A stretch of 5,670 bases of DNA from an uncultured Collinsella sp. (GTDB lineage: Bacteria; Actinomycetota; Coriobacteriia; Coriobacteriales; Coriobacteriaceae): contig CABRFW010000113.1 of NCBI GenBank assembly GCA_902470265.1, positions 1 through 5,670 of the forward strand, given 5' to 3'. Positions 1 through 5,525 of the stretch are shown piece after piece. A model generated the notes under the pieces. It made no database searches and had not been told where the DNA came from. It was given only the letters and a program-made list of their open reading frames with translations. The position numbers and the translations under genes were made by a program. The stretch's first letter is position 1. The number at the start of each line of letters is the position of its first letter.

Positions 1-2836
1 GCTTGGTGAGCGCGTACGGCTTCACCGGCGCGTCCATGCCGCTCACGCAGCTCACGATAAAGCCCTCAAAGGCGGCCTCGTCGGGCTCAAAGCTGCCGAG
101 CCATTCGCCTGCGCGCGCAACGCGCTCAATCGAGGGATCGATTGCCGGGTCGCGGTAGGTGTAGAACGCCGTCTGACGCTCGCCTGCCGCGCGGAATCCG
201 CAGCCGTACGCGCCGCCCTTCACGCGGATCTCGTTCCACAGATAGTCGTAGGAGAGCGCGTTGGCGGCAACCGCCCAGGCGCCCGTCACGTCAAGCCCTA
301 AGCGACGCGGGTCGCACGCGCTTGCCGCAAAGCAGATGTCGCTGGGGATGACAAAGGCCTCGTGGCGGTCGTACGGCGTCGGCACCACGAGTGCGTTGCG
401 GCCGGTATCGGCACCGTGGCCCGCGCCCAGTCCCAGGTCGCCCGCGGCGGCCCAGTACGCGTCAAAGTCCTCATCGCTGCCAGTAAAGCTCGCCAGGCAA
501 CCGTCGGCCACAAAGATGCGGCCTGCCAGCTCGGCAAGCTTGGCGCGCAGGCCGTCCACGCGCTCGTCAAAGTGGTCGAGCAGATCGCGCAGGAACAGAT
601 AGAAATCCACGCCCGAAAGCTGCTCGCGCACCACGGCCGAAGGCGAACTGTAGCTCATAGCGCGACCGAGCGCCGCCGAGTGTCCGTTGTTGATAAAGCC
701 CTGCTCAAGCCCAATGCGAATCTGCGTGAGCACATCGCGCACGCGGTCGGCGTCGGCATCGAGCAAAAGCGTGCTCGACCACACCTCGCGCGGCAGGCTT
801 GCCAGCGCATCGATCTTCTCGGACAGGGCGCCGGCGCTCACCAGCAGGTAGGGGCGCACGCCGTCCACGTCGGGCTGGGTCATGACCTCGGTCGTAAAGC
901 TCAAAAAGCCCAGCTTGCCGGCGAGCAGGTTGTCGAGCTCCTCGGCCGAGTGCTCGCTCGTGGGCAGCTGTTTGAGCAGGCGGCAGAGCAGCGTCACATA
1001 GGGCAGGTCCTCAAACGCGACGCAGCTCAGGTCGAAATACTGCATGGCGTAGGCCAGGCGGTTGGTGGGGATGCCGTGGCGCAGGCAGGGGATGGGCGCA
1101 GTGGTGTCCACGACCAGCGGCGGCTCGGGGCGCGCCTCGCCAATGTCGGACACGCGCAGGCGCGGCAGCGTGTCCTTGGCCTCGGGCGTGTCCTCGGCCT
1201 CCTGCGCGGCACGCAGTGCGGCCGTGCGCTCGACCACGTCGGCCAGCTCGGCATCGGTCATGGCGTCGCGCTTGGCTGCCAGCTCGGCAGCTTCGGCGCC
1301 CTCCGAACCCTCGGCGGCGTCCACCGGCACCAGCTCGACGAGCGCCATATGGTCGTTTTCCAGTACCAGCTCGCGCAGCAGGTCCTCAAAATAGCTGCCG
1401 TCCAGCTCGCCTCGCAGCTCCTCGTACACCGGGCCGTACTTGAGTGCTAGCGTCGCGGCATCGTCATCGTAGAGCCAGGTGCTCAGCGCGTCGCACGCAA
1501 TGGCCACGCCGTCGGCGATACCGTAGTCGCGCTGGCGCAGGTCGTATTCGTTGCTGCTGATGATAGCTTCCAGGCGCTCGCGCGGAACGCCGTGCTCGCA
1601 CAGGTCGCGGCAGGCGTCCTGGAACACGCGACGCAGCTCGCGCGCCACACCGGGCTGTGCGTTTTGCAGCATGATGAGCTCGTAGGGCTGCAGGCTCTCG
1701 GCCGCGGTGTAGCTCACCACGTTGCCGCCCAAGCCGGCGGCCAGAATGGCCTTCTTAACCGGCGCTTCGTTGGAGCCCAGCAGCGCCTCGAACAGGATGT
1801 CCGCGGCGATCGTGCGCTTGCGGTCGAGCGCGCTACCCAGCACCAGGCCCAGGCCCACCAGGGCGTTCTCGGACGTGGTGGTCATCTCGACGCGCTTATA
1901 CTCGCAGGTCACGGGCGCCTGCACGCCCAGCGGATTGGGTGCCAGCGTGGACGGGTCCTCGCCGGCGGCGACGGCAGCGTCCATGCGGCGGCTCGCGGCG
2001 CTCGGCTGTGACAGATAGCGCTCGTCCAAAAAGGCCAGGGCGCGGTCCACATCCAGGTCGCCGTAGAGCGTGATGTAAGAGTTGGAAGGATTGTAGTGGC
2101 GCGCGTGCGTGTCCAGGAACTGCTCGTAGGTGAGCGCGGGAATCGCGCGCGGGTCGCCGCCGCTCTCGTGCGCATAGGCGGTGTCGGGATAGAGGGCAGC
2201 GTTGACGGCGTCGTCCAGCACGCTCATGGGGTCGGACAGCGCGCCCTTCATCTCGTTGAACACCACGCCGTTATAGCGCAGCGTGCCCTCGCGCAGGCTC
2301 GCGGAGCTGTCGCCGCCCTCGCCCTCGGCGCTCTTCGGCAGGTCCAGCTCGTAGTGCCAGCCCTCCTGCTCAAAAATGGTGGGCTTGGTGTAGATGGCCG
2401 GGTTGAACACCGCGTCCAGGTACACGTCCATCAGGTTGTACAGGTCCTGCTCGTTGGTGGTGGCGACGGGGTAGATGGTCTTATCGGGGTAGGTCATGGC
2501 GTTGAGGAACGTCTGCATGGAGCTCTTGATCAGGTCGACAAACGGCTCCTTGACGGGGAACTTGGCCGACCCGCACAGCACCGAGTGCTCAAGAATATGG
2601 AACACGCCGGTGGAATCGGCCGGCGGTGTCTTAAAGCCAATGGCGAAGGCCTTGTTTTCGTCGTCGCACGCCAGGTACAGCAGGCGCGCGCCCGAGGCAG
2701 TGTGGCGCAGCACGTAGGCGTCCGAGTCGAGCTCGGGCACGGACTCGCAGCGCTCGACGACAAAGCCGTGGCAGGTGGTGCCGGGTACCAGCAGCGCGGC
2801 GGCAGCAGCGCGTGGATCGGTTGAGGTGGTGGGCAT
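1..2836 (-). CDS. M16C (presequence-protease-like) insulinase-family zinc metallopeptidase, 3' end cut by window edge
   Basis: The frame is open for 945 codons from ATG 2836 to the left edge with no stop. Family members usually have about 970-1000 residues, so only a short C-terminal piece is missing. Seen: the inverted zinc motif HILEH at residues 80-84 (2599-2585), followed by SVLCGSAKFPVKEPF and later TYPDKTIYPVATTN, which are M16C signatures. The motif VVFNEMKG supplies the probable third zinc ligand, Glu195. An acidic, helical linker at about residues 510-570 (around MTDAELADVV and EDTPEAKDTLP) matches the M16C-associated region. Near the C-terminus NEIRVKGGAYGCGF carries the conserved Arg871/Tyr877 pair of the substrate-binding half. 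Known of the family: a two-half clamshell that degrades unfolded peptides up to a few tens of residues, without ATP. There is no signal peptide or membrane segment, so it is probably cytoplasmic. The start is chosen for an AAAGGAGA ribosome site 7 nt upstream. It stands alone, divergent from the AlbA_2 gene. The family is certain; the physiological substrate is unknown. Confidence 0.95.
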   Translation of the reverse strand, partial: MPTTSTDPRAAAAALLVPGTTCHGFVVERCESVPELDSDAYVLRHTASGARLLYLACDDENKAFAIGFKTPPADSTGVFHILEHSVLCGSAKFPVKEPFVDLIKSSMQTFLNAMTYPDKTIYPVATTNEQDLYNLMDVYLDAVFNPAIYTKPTIFEQEGWHYELDLPKSAEGEGGDSSASLREGTLRYNGVVFNEMKGALSDPMSVLDDAVNAALYPDTAYAHESGGDPRAIPALTYEQFLDTHARHYNPSNSYITLYGDLDVDRALAFLDERYLSQPSAASRRMDAAVAAGEDPSTLAPNPLGVQAPVTCEYKRVEMTTTSENALVGLGLVLGSALDRKRTIAADILFEALLGSNEAPVKKAILAAGLGGNVVSYTAAESLQPYELIMLQNAQPGVARELRRVFQDACRDLCEHGVPRERLEAIISSNEYDLRQRDYGIADGVAIACDALSTWLYDDDAATLALKYGPVYEELRGELDGSYFEDLLRELVLENDHMALVELVPVDAAEGSEGAEAAELAAKRDAMTDAELADVVERTAALRAAQEAEDTPEAKDTLPRLRVSDIGEARPEPPLVVDTTAPIPCLRHGIPTNRLAYAMQYFDLSCVAFEDLPYVTLLCRLLKQLPTSEHSAEELDNLLAGKLGFLSFTTEVMTQPDVDGVRPYLLVSAGALSEKIDALASLPREVWSSTLLLDADADRVRDVLTQIRIGLEQGFINNGHSAALGRAMSYSSPSAVVREQLSGVDFYLFLRDLLDHFDERVDGLRAKLAELAGRIFVADGCLASFTGSDEDFDAYWAAAGDLGLGAGHGADTGRNALVVPTPYDRHEAFVIPSDICFAASACDPRRLGLDVTGAWAVAANALSYDYLWNEIRVKGGAYGCGFRAAGERQTAFYTYRDPAIDPSIERVARAGEWLGSFEPDEAAFEGFIVSCVSGMDAPVKPYALTK

Positions 2837-2843
2837 ATGCAGT

Positions 2844-2850
2844 CTCCTTT
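2844..2850 (-). promoter_or_regulatory. Ribosome binding site of the M16C peptidase
   Basis: On the minus strand AAAGGAG lies 7-8 nt before ATG 2836. It is a near-ideal Shine-Dalgarno and fixes this start. Confidence 0.8.
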
Positions 2851-2852
2851 GA

Positions 2853-2868
2853 CGCCCCAGCGGGGGCG
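2853..2868 (-). other. Small GC hairpin in the M16C gene leader
   Basis: CGCCCC and GGGGCG form a perfect 6-bp stem with a 4-nt loop. In the minus-strand transcript it sits just upstream of the AAAGGAG ribosome site. It could stabilise the leader or modulate initiation. There is no U-tract and it is not placed as a terminator. The structure is seen; a role is inference only. Confidence 0.35.
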
Positions 2869-2888
2869 AATCGAGTCGAATCCTCGAG

Positions 2889-2904
2889 AGTATACCCATA
2901 TGGG
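2889..2904 (-). promoter_or_regulatory. Candidate -10 element and adjacent palindrome for the M16C gene
   Basis: TATACT (2894 to 2889) on the minus strand matches the sigma70-type -10 consensus at 5 of 6 bases, and gives a leader of roughly 45 nt. Directly upstream lies the perfect 10-bp palindrome CCCATATGGG (2895-2904), inside the presumed spacer, where a repressor could act. No convincing -35 is seen at 16-18 bp, so the promoter is tentative. The same TATACT occurs before the 163-aa gene. Confidence 0.4.
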
Positions 2905-3053
2905 GCCGCGACCCTGCGGCGAACTGGAGACGATGCCAGCGGATTGGGCGAAGGGCTCGCGTGCCCGCCGCACGAGCGTGGAAAATTGGACACTCGCCAA
3001 ACGAGAGTGGATATTCGGAAATCCTCGCTCGTCCATCACTCGCGTATCTCTCG

Positions 3054-3080
3054 TCTCTCATTCGTTTCTAATATGAGAGA
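3054..3080. repeat. Inverted repeat TCTCTCAT / ATGAGAGA at the left border of the repeat block
   Basis: TCTCTCAT (3054-3061) and ATGAGAGA (3073-3080) are perfect 8-bp inverted copies separated by 11 nt. This is the point where the repeat units switch orientation: TCTCTC units lie at 3047-3052 and 3054-3059, and GAGAGA units follow to the right. It could be a hairpin or a dyad operator. Confidence 0.5.
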
Positions 3081-3090
3081 TGACAGGAAG

Positions 3091-3119
3091 ATGAGAGAAA
3101 ATTATGAGAGATAACTGAG
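3091..3119 (+). repeat. 29-bp direct repeat, copy 1, upstream of the AlbA_2 gene
   Basis: This copy matches the one at 3256-3284 at 27 of 29 positions; the differences are at repeat positions 9 (A/T) and 15 (T/C). It contains GAGAGA at 3093 and 3106 and a shortened TGAG unit at 3116. That gives units at relative offsets 0, 13 and 24, close to helical spacing. The two copies start 165 bp apart and flank the candidate promoter. Confidence 0.8.
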
Positions 3120-3134
3120 CAGCAAAGAGACGGG

Positions 3135-3163
3135 CAATCATGGTATTGTCTCAATACCGATTG
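3135..3163. promoter_or_regulatory. Operator-like dyad upstream of the AlbA_2 gene
   Basis: GGTATTG-TCT-CAATACC (3142-3158) is a perfect 7-bp inverted repeat around a 3-nt centre. It extends outward to CAATC (3135-3139) and GATTG (3159-3163), interrupted only by two extra bases, AT, on the left. Its right end abuts the candidate -35. It is unrelated in sequence to the GAGAGATA repeats, so it may bind a different protein. The symmetry is seen; operator function is inferred. Confidence 0.55.
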
Positions 3164-3188
3164 TTCTACCAGCAAAAATATGTATAAA
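3161..3188 (+). promoter_or_regulatory. Candidate promoter of the AlbA_2 gene
   Basis: TATAAA (3183-3188) is a good -10. TTGTTC (3161-3166) is a half-matching -35 with a 16-bp spacer. Predicted transcription would begin near 3195, giving a leader of about 145 nt. An inverted pair TCTACCA (3165-3171) / TGGTAGA (3198-3204) brackets the -10, and the dyad at 3135-3163 overlaps the -35 edge. This is the best promoter-like sequence in an AT-rich area where chance matches are easy. Confidence 0.45.
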
Positions 3189-3210
3189 TGAAGCAAATGG
3201 TAGACATTCC

Positions 3211-3264
3211 ATCTCTATCTATCTCTTATCTCTAAGCCGAGAGATAGAGAGATAGATGAGAGAT
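3211..3264 (+). repeat. Long imperfect hairpin in the AlbA_2 leader
   Basis: The left arm 3211-3233 (TCTAT/ATCTCT units) pairs with the right arm 3240-3264 (AGAGATA/GATAGAT units). All 23 left-arm bases are complementary; the right arm has two single-G bulges, at 3247 or an adjacent base and near 3258. The loop is AAGCCG (3234-3239). No U-run follows, so it is not an intrinsic terminator. It would lie in the 5' leader of the predicted transcript, or could be a cruciform or dyad binding site in DNA. Confidence 0.75.
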
Positions 3265-3284
3265 AATTACGAGAGATAACTGAG
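3256..3284 (+). repeat. 29-bp direct repeat, copy 2, in the AlbA_2 gene leader
   Basis: Second copy of the repeat at 3091-3119, differing at two positions. Its GAGAGA units begin at 3258 and 3271, with a third full unit at 3282, so the offsets are 0, 13 and 24, as in copy 1. It overlaps the right arm of the long hairpin at 3211-3264. It ends about 57 bp before the AlbA_2 start codon. Confidence 0.8.
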
Positions 3285-3328
3285 AGACGAGGGAAATCTA
3301 TCCGCGGCATTCTCCGCAGGACCGAGCG

Positions 3329-3334
3329 AAAGGA
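3329..3334 (+). promoter_or_regulatory. Ribosome binding site that decides the AlbA_2 start
   Basis: AAAGGA ends 7 nt before ATG 3342. The in-frame GTG at 3336 is only 1 nt from it and cannot use it, so ATG 3342 is preferred over the longer reading. Confidence 0.75.
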
Positions 3335-3341
3335 CGTGCAG

Positions 3342-4808
3342 ATGAACGAAAACGAGCTGACCGGTCTGCTTGAGTCTTTAAGGCGTATGGGCTCGGATGA
3401 TCTTAACGTCGAAGTGAAGGAGAGCGCCACGACGCTTTCCCGCGATGTGTGGGAAACGGTGAGCGCATTCGCGAACACTGCCGGCGGAATCATCGTGCTC
3501 GGAGTGAGTGAGCGCGCAGGTTTTGTCCCGGTTGAGAACTTCGAGACCGAGAAAGTGCTCAACCAATTTGTGTCAGGCATGGGTGATGCGGGCGGTCGAG
3601 GAAAGCTGGCCAATCCGCCTAAATACACGATCGAGCGAGTGGAGCTTCAGGGCGTCATCGTTCTCGTCATTACGATTGAGGAGCTCGATCCGTCGAGCAA
3701 GCCCTGCTATGTCATAGAGCGGGGCGCCCAGGGCGGCAGCTACAAGCGCATCGATGACAAAGATGTGCCGCTTTCATCGACCGAGGTGCTCACATTGGCG
3801 TCATACGGTCGAGCGACTCCGAGCGATCGGGACGCGGTGGCGGGTGCGGGCGCGGACAATCTCGACGAGACGCTGGTCGACCGTACGATAGATCGGGCTT
3901 TCTCGTTGACGCCCCGGGCAATGCGCGGCGCGCCGGACAAACAAACGAAGCTGGAGCGCCTAAATATCCTTGATTCCCAGGGCAATGTCACCAAGGCTGG
4001 ACTCCTAGTTGTGGGCACCTACCCTCAGCAGTTCTATCCCAAGCTCTTCATTGACGTGGCTGTCCATGCGGGAACTCAGAAGGGCATGGCGGGGTCGCTG
4101 AGGTTCATGGACCGCACAATCTGTGAGGGAACGTTGGGCGAGATGATTTCGGATGCTGTCGCGGCCGTCGCCAAGAATTTGCGGCGAACCTCGACCGTCC
4201 AAGGCGTCTCGCGTGTCGACTCGCTTGAGATTCCCGAGGAGGTTCTGCGCGAGGCAATCGCCAACGCCGTAATCCATCGAGAATACGGGGATCGGTTCTG
4301 TGGACAATCGATTGCCGTCGACGTCTTTGATGATCGTGTCGAGGTGACAAATCCTGGCGGCCTTTACGGGGGAAAGACTCGCGAGAACTTGTTTGACGGC
4401 AGCTCCCGATGCCGTAACGCGACGCTTGTGAAGCTCATGTCGATTGTCCCGCTGCCGGATGGCGCAGGTTCGCCGGCTGAGGGCAATGGCTCGGGCATCC
4501 CGATGATGATCGATGCCATGCGCGCGCATGGTCTGGCCGGGCCCCTGTTCTGCCCGGGATTCGATCGGTTCAAGGTCGTACTTTACCGTTCAAAGATCGA
4601 GCCGGTCGATCATGGCGGGGGCTTAATTGTGACGGCACTCAAACACTACGGCGAGCTGGGGACGCGCGAGCTGGCAGAGCACACAGGGCTCACAATTTCC
4701 CAGGTTAGGTCGCGCGTCAACGCGCTCATTGCTCAAGGCGAGCTTGAGCCCACGGCGCCGGCGACGAGCCGCAACCGCAAGTATCGACTGTCGGAGCGCG
4801 TGGGATAG
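3342..4808 (+). CDS. Schlafen/AlbA_2 - HATPase_c_4 - winged-helix protein (COG2865-type putative regulator)
   Basis: 488 residues, complete, stop TAG at 4806-4808. Seen: residues about 18-150 form an AlbA_2 (Schlafen-like) domain, with VEVKES at 23-28, SAFANTAGGIIVLGV at 41-55 and GGSYKRIDD ending the domain near 139. A middle segment, TKAGLLVVGTYPQQFYP (217-233), is typical of COG2865. Residues about 297-415 form a divergent GHKL-type ATP site: N-box EAIANAVIHREY (304-315), VTNPGGL (335-341) and the glycine loop GNGSGIPMM (381-389). Residues about 424-484 form a winged helix, with TRELAEHTGLTISQVRSRVNAL as its HTH core. Known: such proteins are usually annotated as transcriptional regulators, and the related domain in animal Schlafens is an RNA-cleaving fold. 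Inference: an ATP-responsive DNA-binding regulator, perhaps self-regulating through the upstream repeats. It is cytoplasmic, with no membrane segment. It is a single-gene unit, convergent with the 163-aa gene and slightly lower in GC than the M16C gene. Domain calls are firm; function is open. Confidence 0.92.
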   Translation: MNENELTGLLESLRRMGSDDLNVEVKESATTLSRDVWETVSAFANTAGGIIVLGVSERAGFVPVENFETEKVLNQFVSGMGDAGGRGKLANPPKYTIERVELQGVIVLVITIEELDPSSKPCYVIERGAQGGSYKRIDDKDVPLSSTEVLTLASYGRATPSDRDAVAGAGADNLDETLVDRTIDRAFSLTPRAMRGAPDKQTKLERLNILDSQGNVTKAGLLVVGTYPQQFYPKLFIDVAVHAGTQKGMAGSLRFMDRTICEGTLGEMISDAVAAVAKNLRRTSTVQGVSRVDSLEIPEEVLREAIANAVIHREYGDRFCGQSIAVDVFDDRVEVTNPGGLYGGKTRENLFDGSSRCRNATLVKLMSIVPLPDGAGSPAEGNGSGIPMMIDAMRAHGLAGPLFCPGFDRFKVVLYRSKIEPVDHGGGLIVTALKHYGELGTRELAEHTGLTISQVRSRVNALIAQGELEPTAPATSRNRKYRLSERVG

Positions 4809-4817
4809 ATGCGTTAG

Positions 4818-4858
4818 TGGACGAGGCGACCCAATAATCGACCCTCGATTGGCGTCCA
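4818..4858. terminator. Hairpin in the convergent gap, possible bidirectional terminator
   Basis: TGGACG (4818-4823) pairs with CGTCCA (4853-4858). Inside, CCAAT (4831-4835) pairs with ATTGG (4848-4852), or alternatively AATCGA (4836-4841) pairs with TCGATT (4845-4850). The 7-nt AGGCGAC forms a one-sided internal loop. It sits 10 nt past the AlbA_2 stop, between two converging genes, which is where a shared terminator is expected. Neither strand has a U-run afterwards, so it is weak as an intrinsic terminator. Confidence 0.4.
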
Positions 4859-4908
4859 TTAAGGTAAAGCGGTTGTTGCCCAGTCGACGGTGATGCTAAA
4901 GACTCGGC

Positions 4909-5400
4909 TTACGCCGGCATGGCCCCGAACCCGTCTATCAGGAACAGCCTAAGAACCAGCTTGATGACATTTCCCGGTTTGACTTCTGCCGCGTCAAAGA
5001 CGTGGCGCTCGGCGAGCTCGCTGCAGTATGCATAGATGTCGCGGATAAGGTCCGCGCCCGAGAGCGTAAACATGTAGCCTGCGTCCGAAAGCGCATTGGG
5101 CGCGGCAGGCAACTTGGCCATGTGGCAGAACGTTTGCAGGTCGGGCGCCATAACGTTCTGGTAGTCGAGGTGGCCGTTGGCATCCTGCGCGGCAACCTCC
5201 AATTGGCGCACAAAATCCAGCGCCGCCGCTAACACAAAGCTCGGCGTAGGCGCATTGACGTCCTGAGTGGTCGCCACAAGCCTGCCCGCCGCCTGCGTGA
5301 CAAGCCAAGCGACCTCGCGCTGGCAACGCACGGCCTTGCGCGTAACCGGCTTGATGGACGAAGAAGAAACGCTTCCCTTAGGCGGATTCGAAGCAGCCAT
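4909..5400 (-). CDS. Uncharacterised 163-aa soluble protein
   Basis: I do not recognise this family. ATG 5400 follows GGGAGGG with 5 nt between GGAGG and the start; the stop is TAA at 4911-4909. The first 20 residues are rich in Ser, Pro and Lys and look disordered. From about residue 21 the protein appears mostly alpha-helical: KAVRCQREVAWLVTQAAGRLV, a second helix FVLAAALDFVRQLEVAAQDANG around 55-76, then APDLQTFCHMAKLP, LSGADLIRDIYAYCSELAERHVF (113-135) and a hydrophobic end NVIKLVLRLFLIDGFGAMP. Three cysteines (26, 92, 126) are scattered and form no metal motif. There is no signal peptide; the C-terminal hydrophobic stretch is too short and charged for a clear membrane span. Codon use matches its neighbours. 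It lies downstream of a C5 methyltransferase on the same strand, but an intrinsic terminator and its own promoter-like sequence separate them. The frame also stays open upstream of 5400, but without an RBS there. Confidence 0.8.
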   Translation of the reverse strand: MAASNPPKGSVSSSSIKPVTRKAVRCQREVAWLVTQAAGRLVATTQDVNAPTPSFVLAAALDFVRQLEVAAQDANGHLDYQNVMAPDLQTFCHMAKLPAAPNALSDAGYMFTLSGADLIRDIYAYCSELAERHVFDAAEVKPGNVIKLVLRLFLIDGFGAMPA

Positions 5401-5404
5401 AAGA

Positions 5405-5411
5405 CCCTCCC
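5405..5411 (-). promoter_or_regulatory. Ribosome binding site of the 163-aa gene
   Basis: GGGAGGG on the minus strand, 4-5 nt before ATG 5400. It is strong and selects this start over any upstream in-frame codon. Confidence 0.75.
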
Positions 5412-5418
5412 ATGAACA

Positions 5419-5440
5419 ATCCGGCCCAACAAGCCCGGAT
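5419..5440 (-). other. Leader hairpin of the 163-aa gene
   Basis: ATCCGG and CCGGAT form a perfect 6-bp stem with a 10-nt loop, ending just upstream of the ribosome site and just downstream of the near-palindrome at 5440-5455. There is no U-run. It may influence translation start; this is inference. Confidence 0.35.
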
Positions 5441-5455
5441 GAAACACGTGTTACA
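5440..5455. promoter_or_regulatory. Operator-like 16-bp near-palindrome before the 163-aa gene
   Basis: TGAAACACGTGTTACA has a perfect core AACACGTGTT (5443-5452) and symmetric TG/CA ends, with one mismatched pair (5442/5453). It lies directly downstream of the candidate -10, around the expected transcription start, a classic repressor position. The central CpG is reminiscent of LacI-family operators, but no regulator gene is in view. Confidence 0.5.
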
Positions 5456-5457
5456 TC

Positions 5458-5463
5458 AGTATA
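5458..5463 (-). promoter_or_regulatory. Candidate -10 of the 163-aa gene
   Basis: TATACT on the minus strand, about 58 nt upstream of ATG 5400. No good -35 is seen at 16-18 bp; that position falls in the terminator U-tract region. It is the same hexamer as before the M16C gene. Confidence 0.4.
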
Positions 5464-5479
5464 CGGGGAAGTGGGGTGG

Positions 5480-5514
5480 AAAAACGGAGTCGACAGCGTG
5501 AACTGCCGGCTCCG
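5480..5514 (-). terminator. Intrinsic terminator of the C5 methyltransferase gene
   Basis: On the minus strand CGGAGCCGGCAG pairs with CTGTCGACTCCG over 12 positions, with one C-A mismatch and one G-U pair. The loop is TTCACG and TTTTT follows directly. It begins 11 nt past the methyltransferase stop codon. A stem of this GC content with an immediate U-run is textbook rho-independent termination. Confidence 0.85.
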
Positions 5515-5525
5515 GATTGCTTGCC

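Larger units (their letters stand above)
2837..3341. other. Divergent intergenic region between the M16C and AlbA_2 genes
   Basis: About 500 bp without a credible gene. The left part (2837-2910) holds the leader and probable promoter of the M16C gene. The stretch 2911-3040 is GC-rich and shows nothing beyond a weak inverted pair, CACTC/GAGTG, around 2991-3009. From about 3045 to 3291 base composition drops sharply towards AT, and the sequence becomes a mosaic of GAGAGATA units on one strand and TCTCTC units near its left border. The candidate promoter and palindromes for the AlbA_2 gene lie in the middle of this mosaic. Short open frames crossing the region have no RBS and no recognisable product. 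Confidence 0.8.

Noticed and set aside
362..1450. Long plus-strand open frame of 362 codons opposite the peptidase
   Set aside because: It is antisense to the M16C gene, rich in His/Gln/Ala/Arg as expected from reading GC-biased codons backwards, has no RBS and no recognisable domain. The minus-strand frame carries clear M16C motifs.
2096..2824. Plus-strand open frame of 242 codons
   Set aside because: It is a shadow of the N-terminal half of the M16C gene, covering the HILEH and NEMKG codons on the other strand; its Val/Gly/His-rich product matches nothing.
2991..3009. Inverted pair CACTCG / CGAGAGTG
   Set aside because: A short, bulged stem with no U-run and no association with a gene end or promoter; likely chance.
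3062..3080. TAATAT as an alternative -10 for the AlbA_2 gene
   Set aside because: No -35-like sequence at the proper distance, and it would give a leader of over 250 nt; the TATAAA at 3183-3188 is better placed.
3045..3291. CRISPR array
   Set aside because: There are only two 29-bp repeats, 165 bp apart, with no regular spacers and with smaller units nested inside; no cas gene is nearby.
3336..3341. GTG start giving two extra residues for the AlbA_2 protein
   Set aside because: The AAAGGA site is only 1 nt away from this GTG but 7 nt from ATG 3342.
4005..4529. Minus-strand open frame of 174 codons inside the AlbA_2 gene
   Set aside because: Antisense to the ATP-binding domain, no RBS, no motifs; the plus-strand frame is conserved in recognisable domains.
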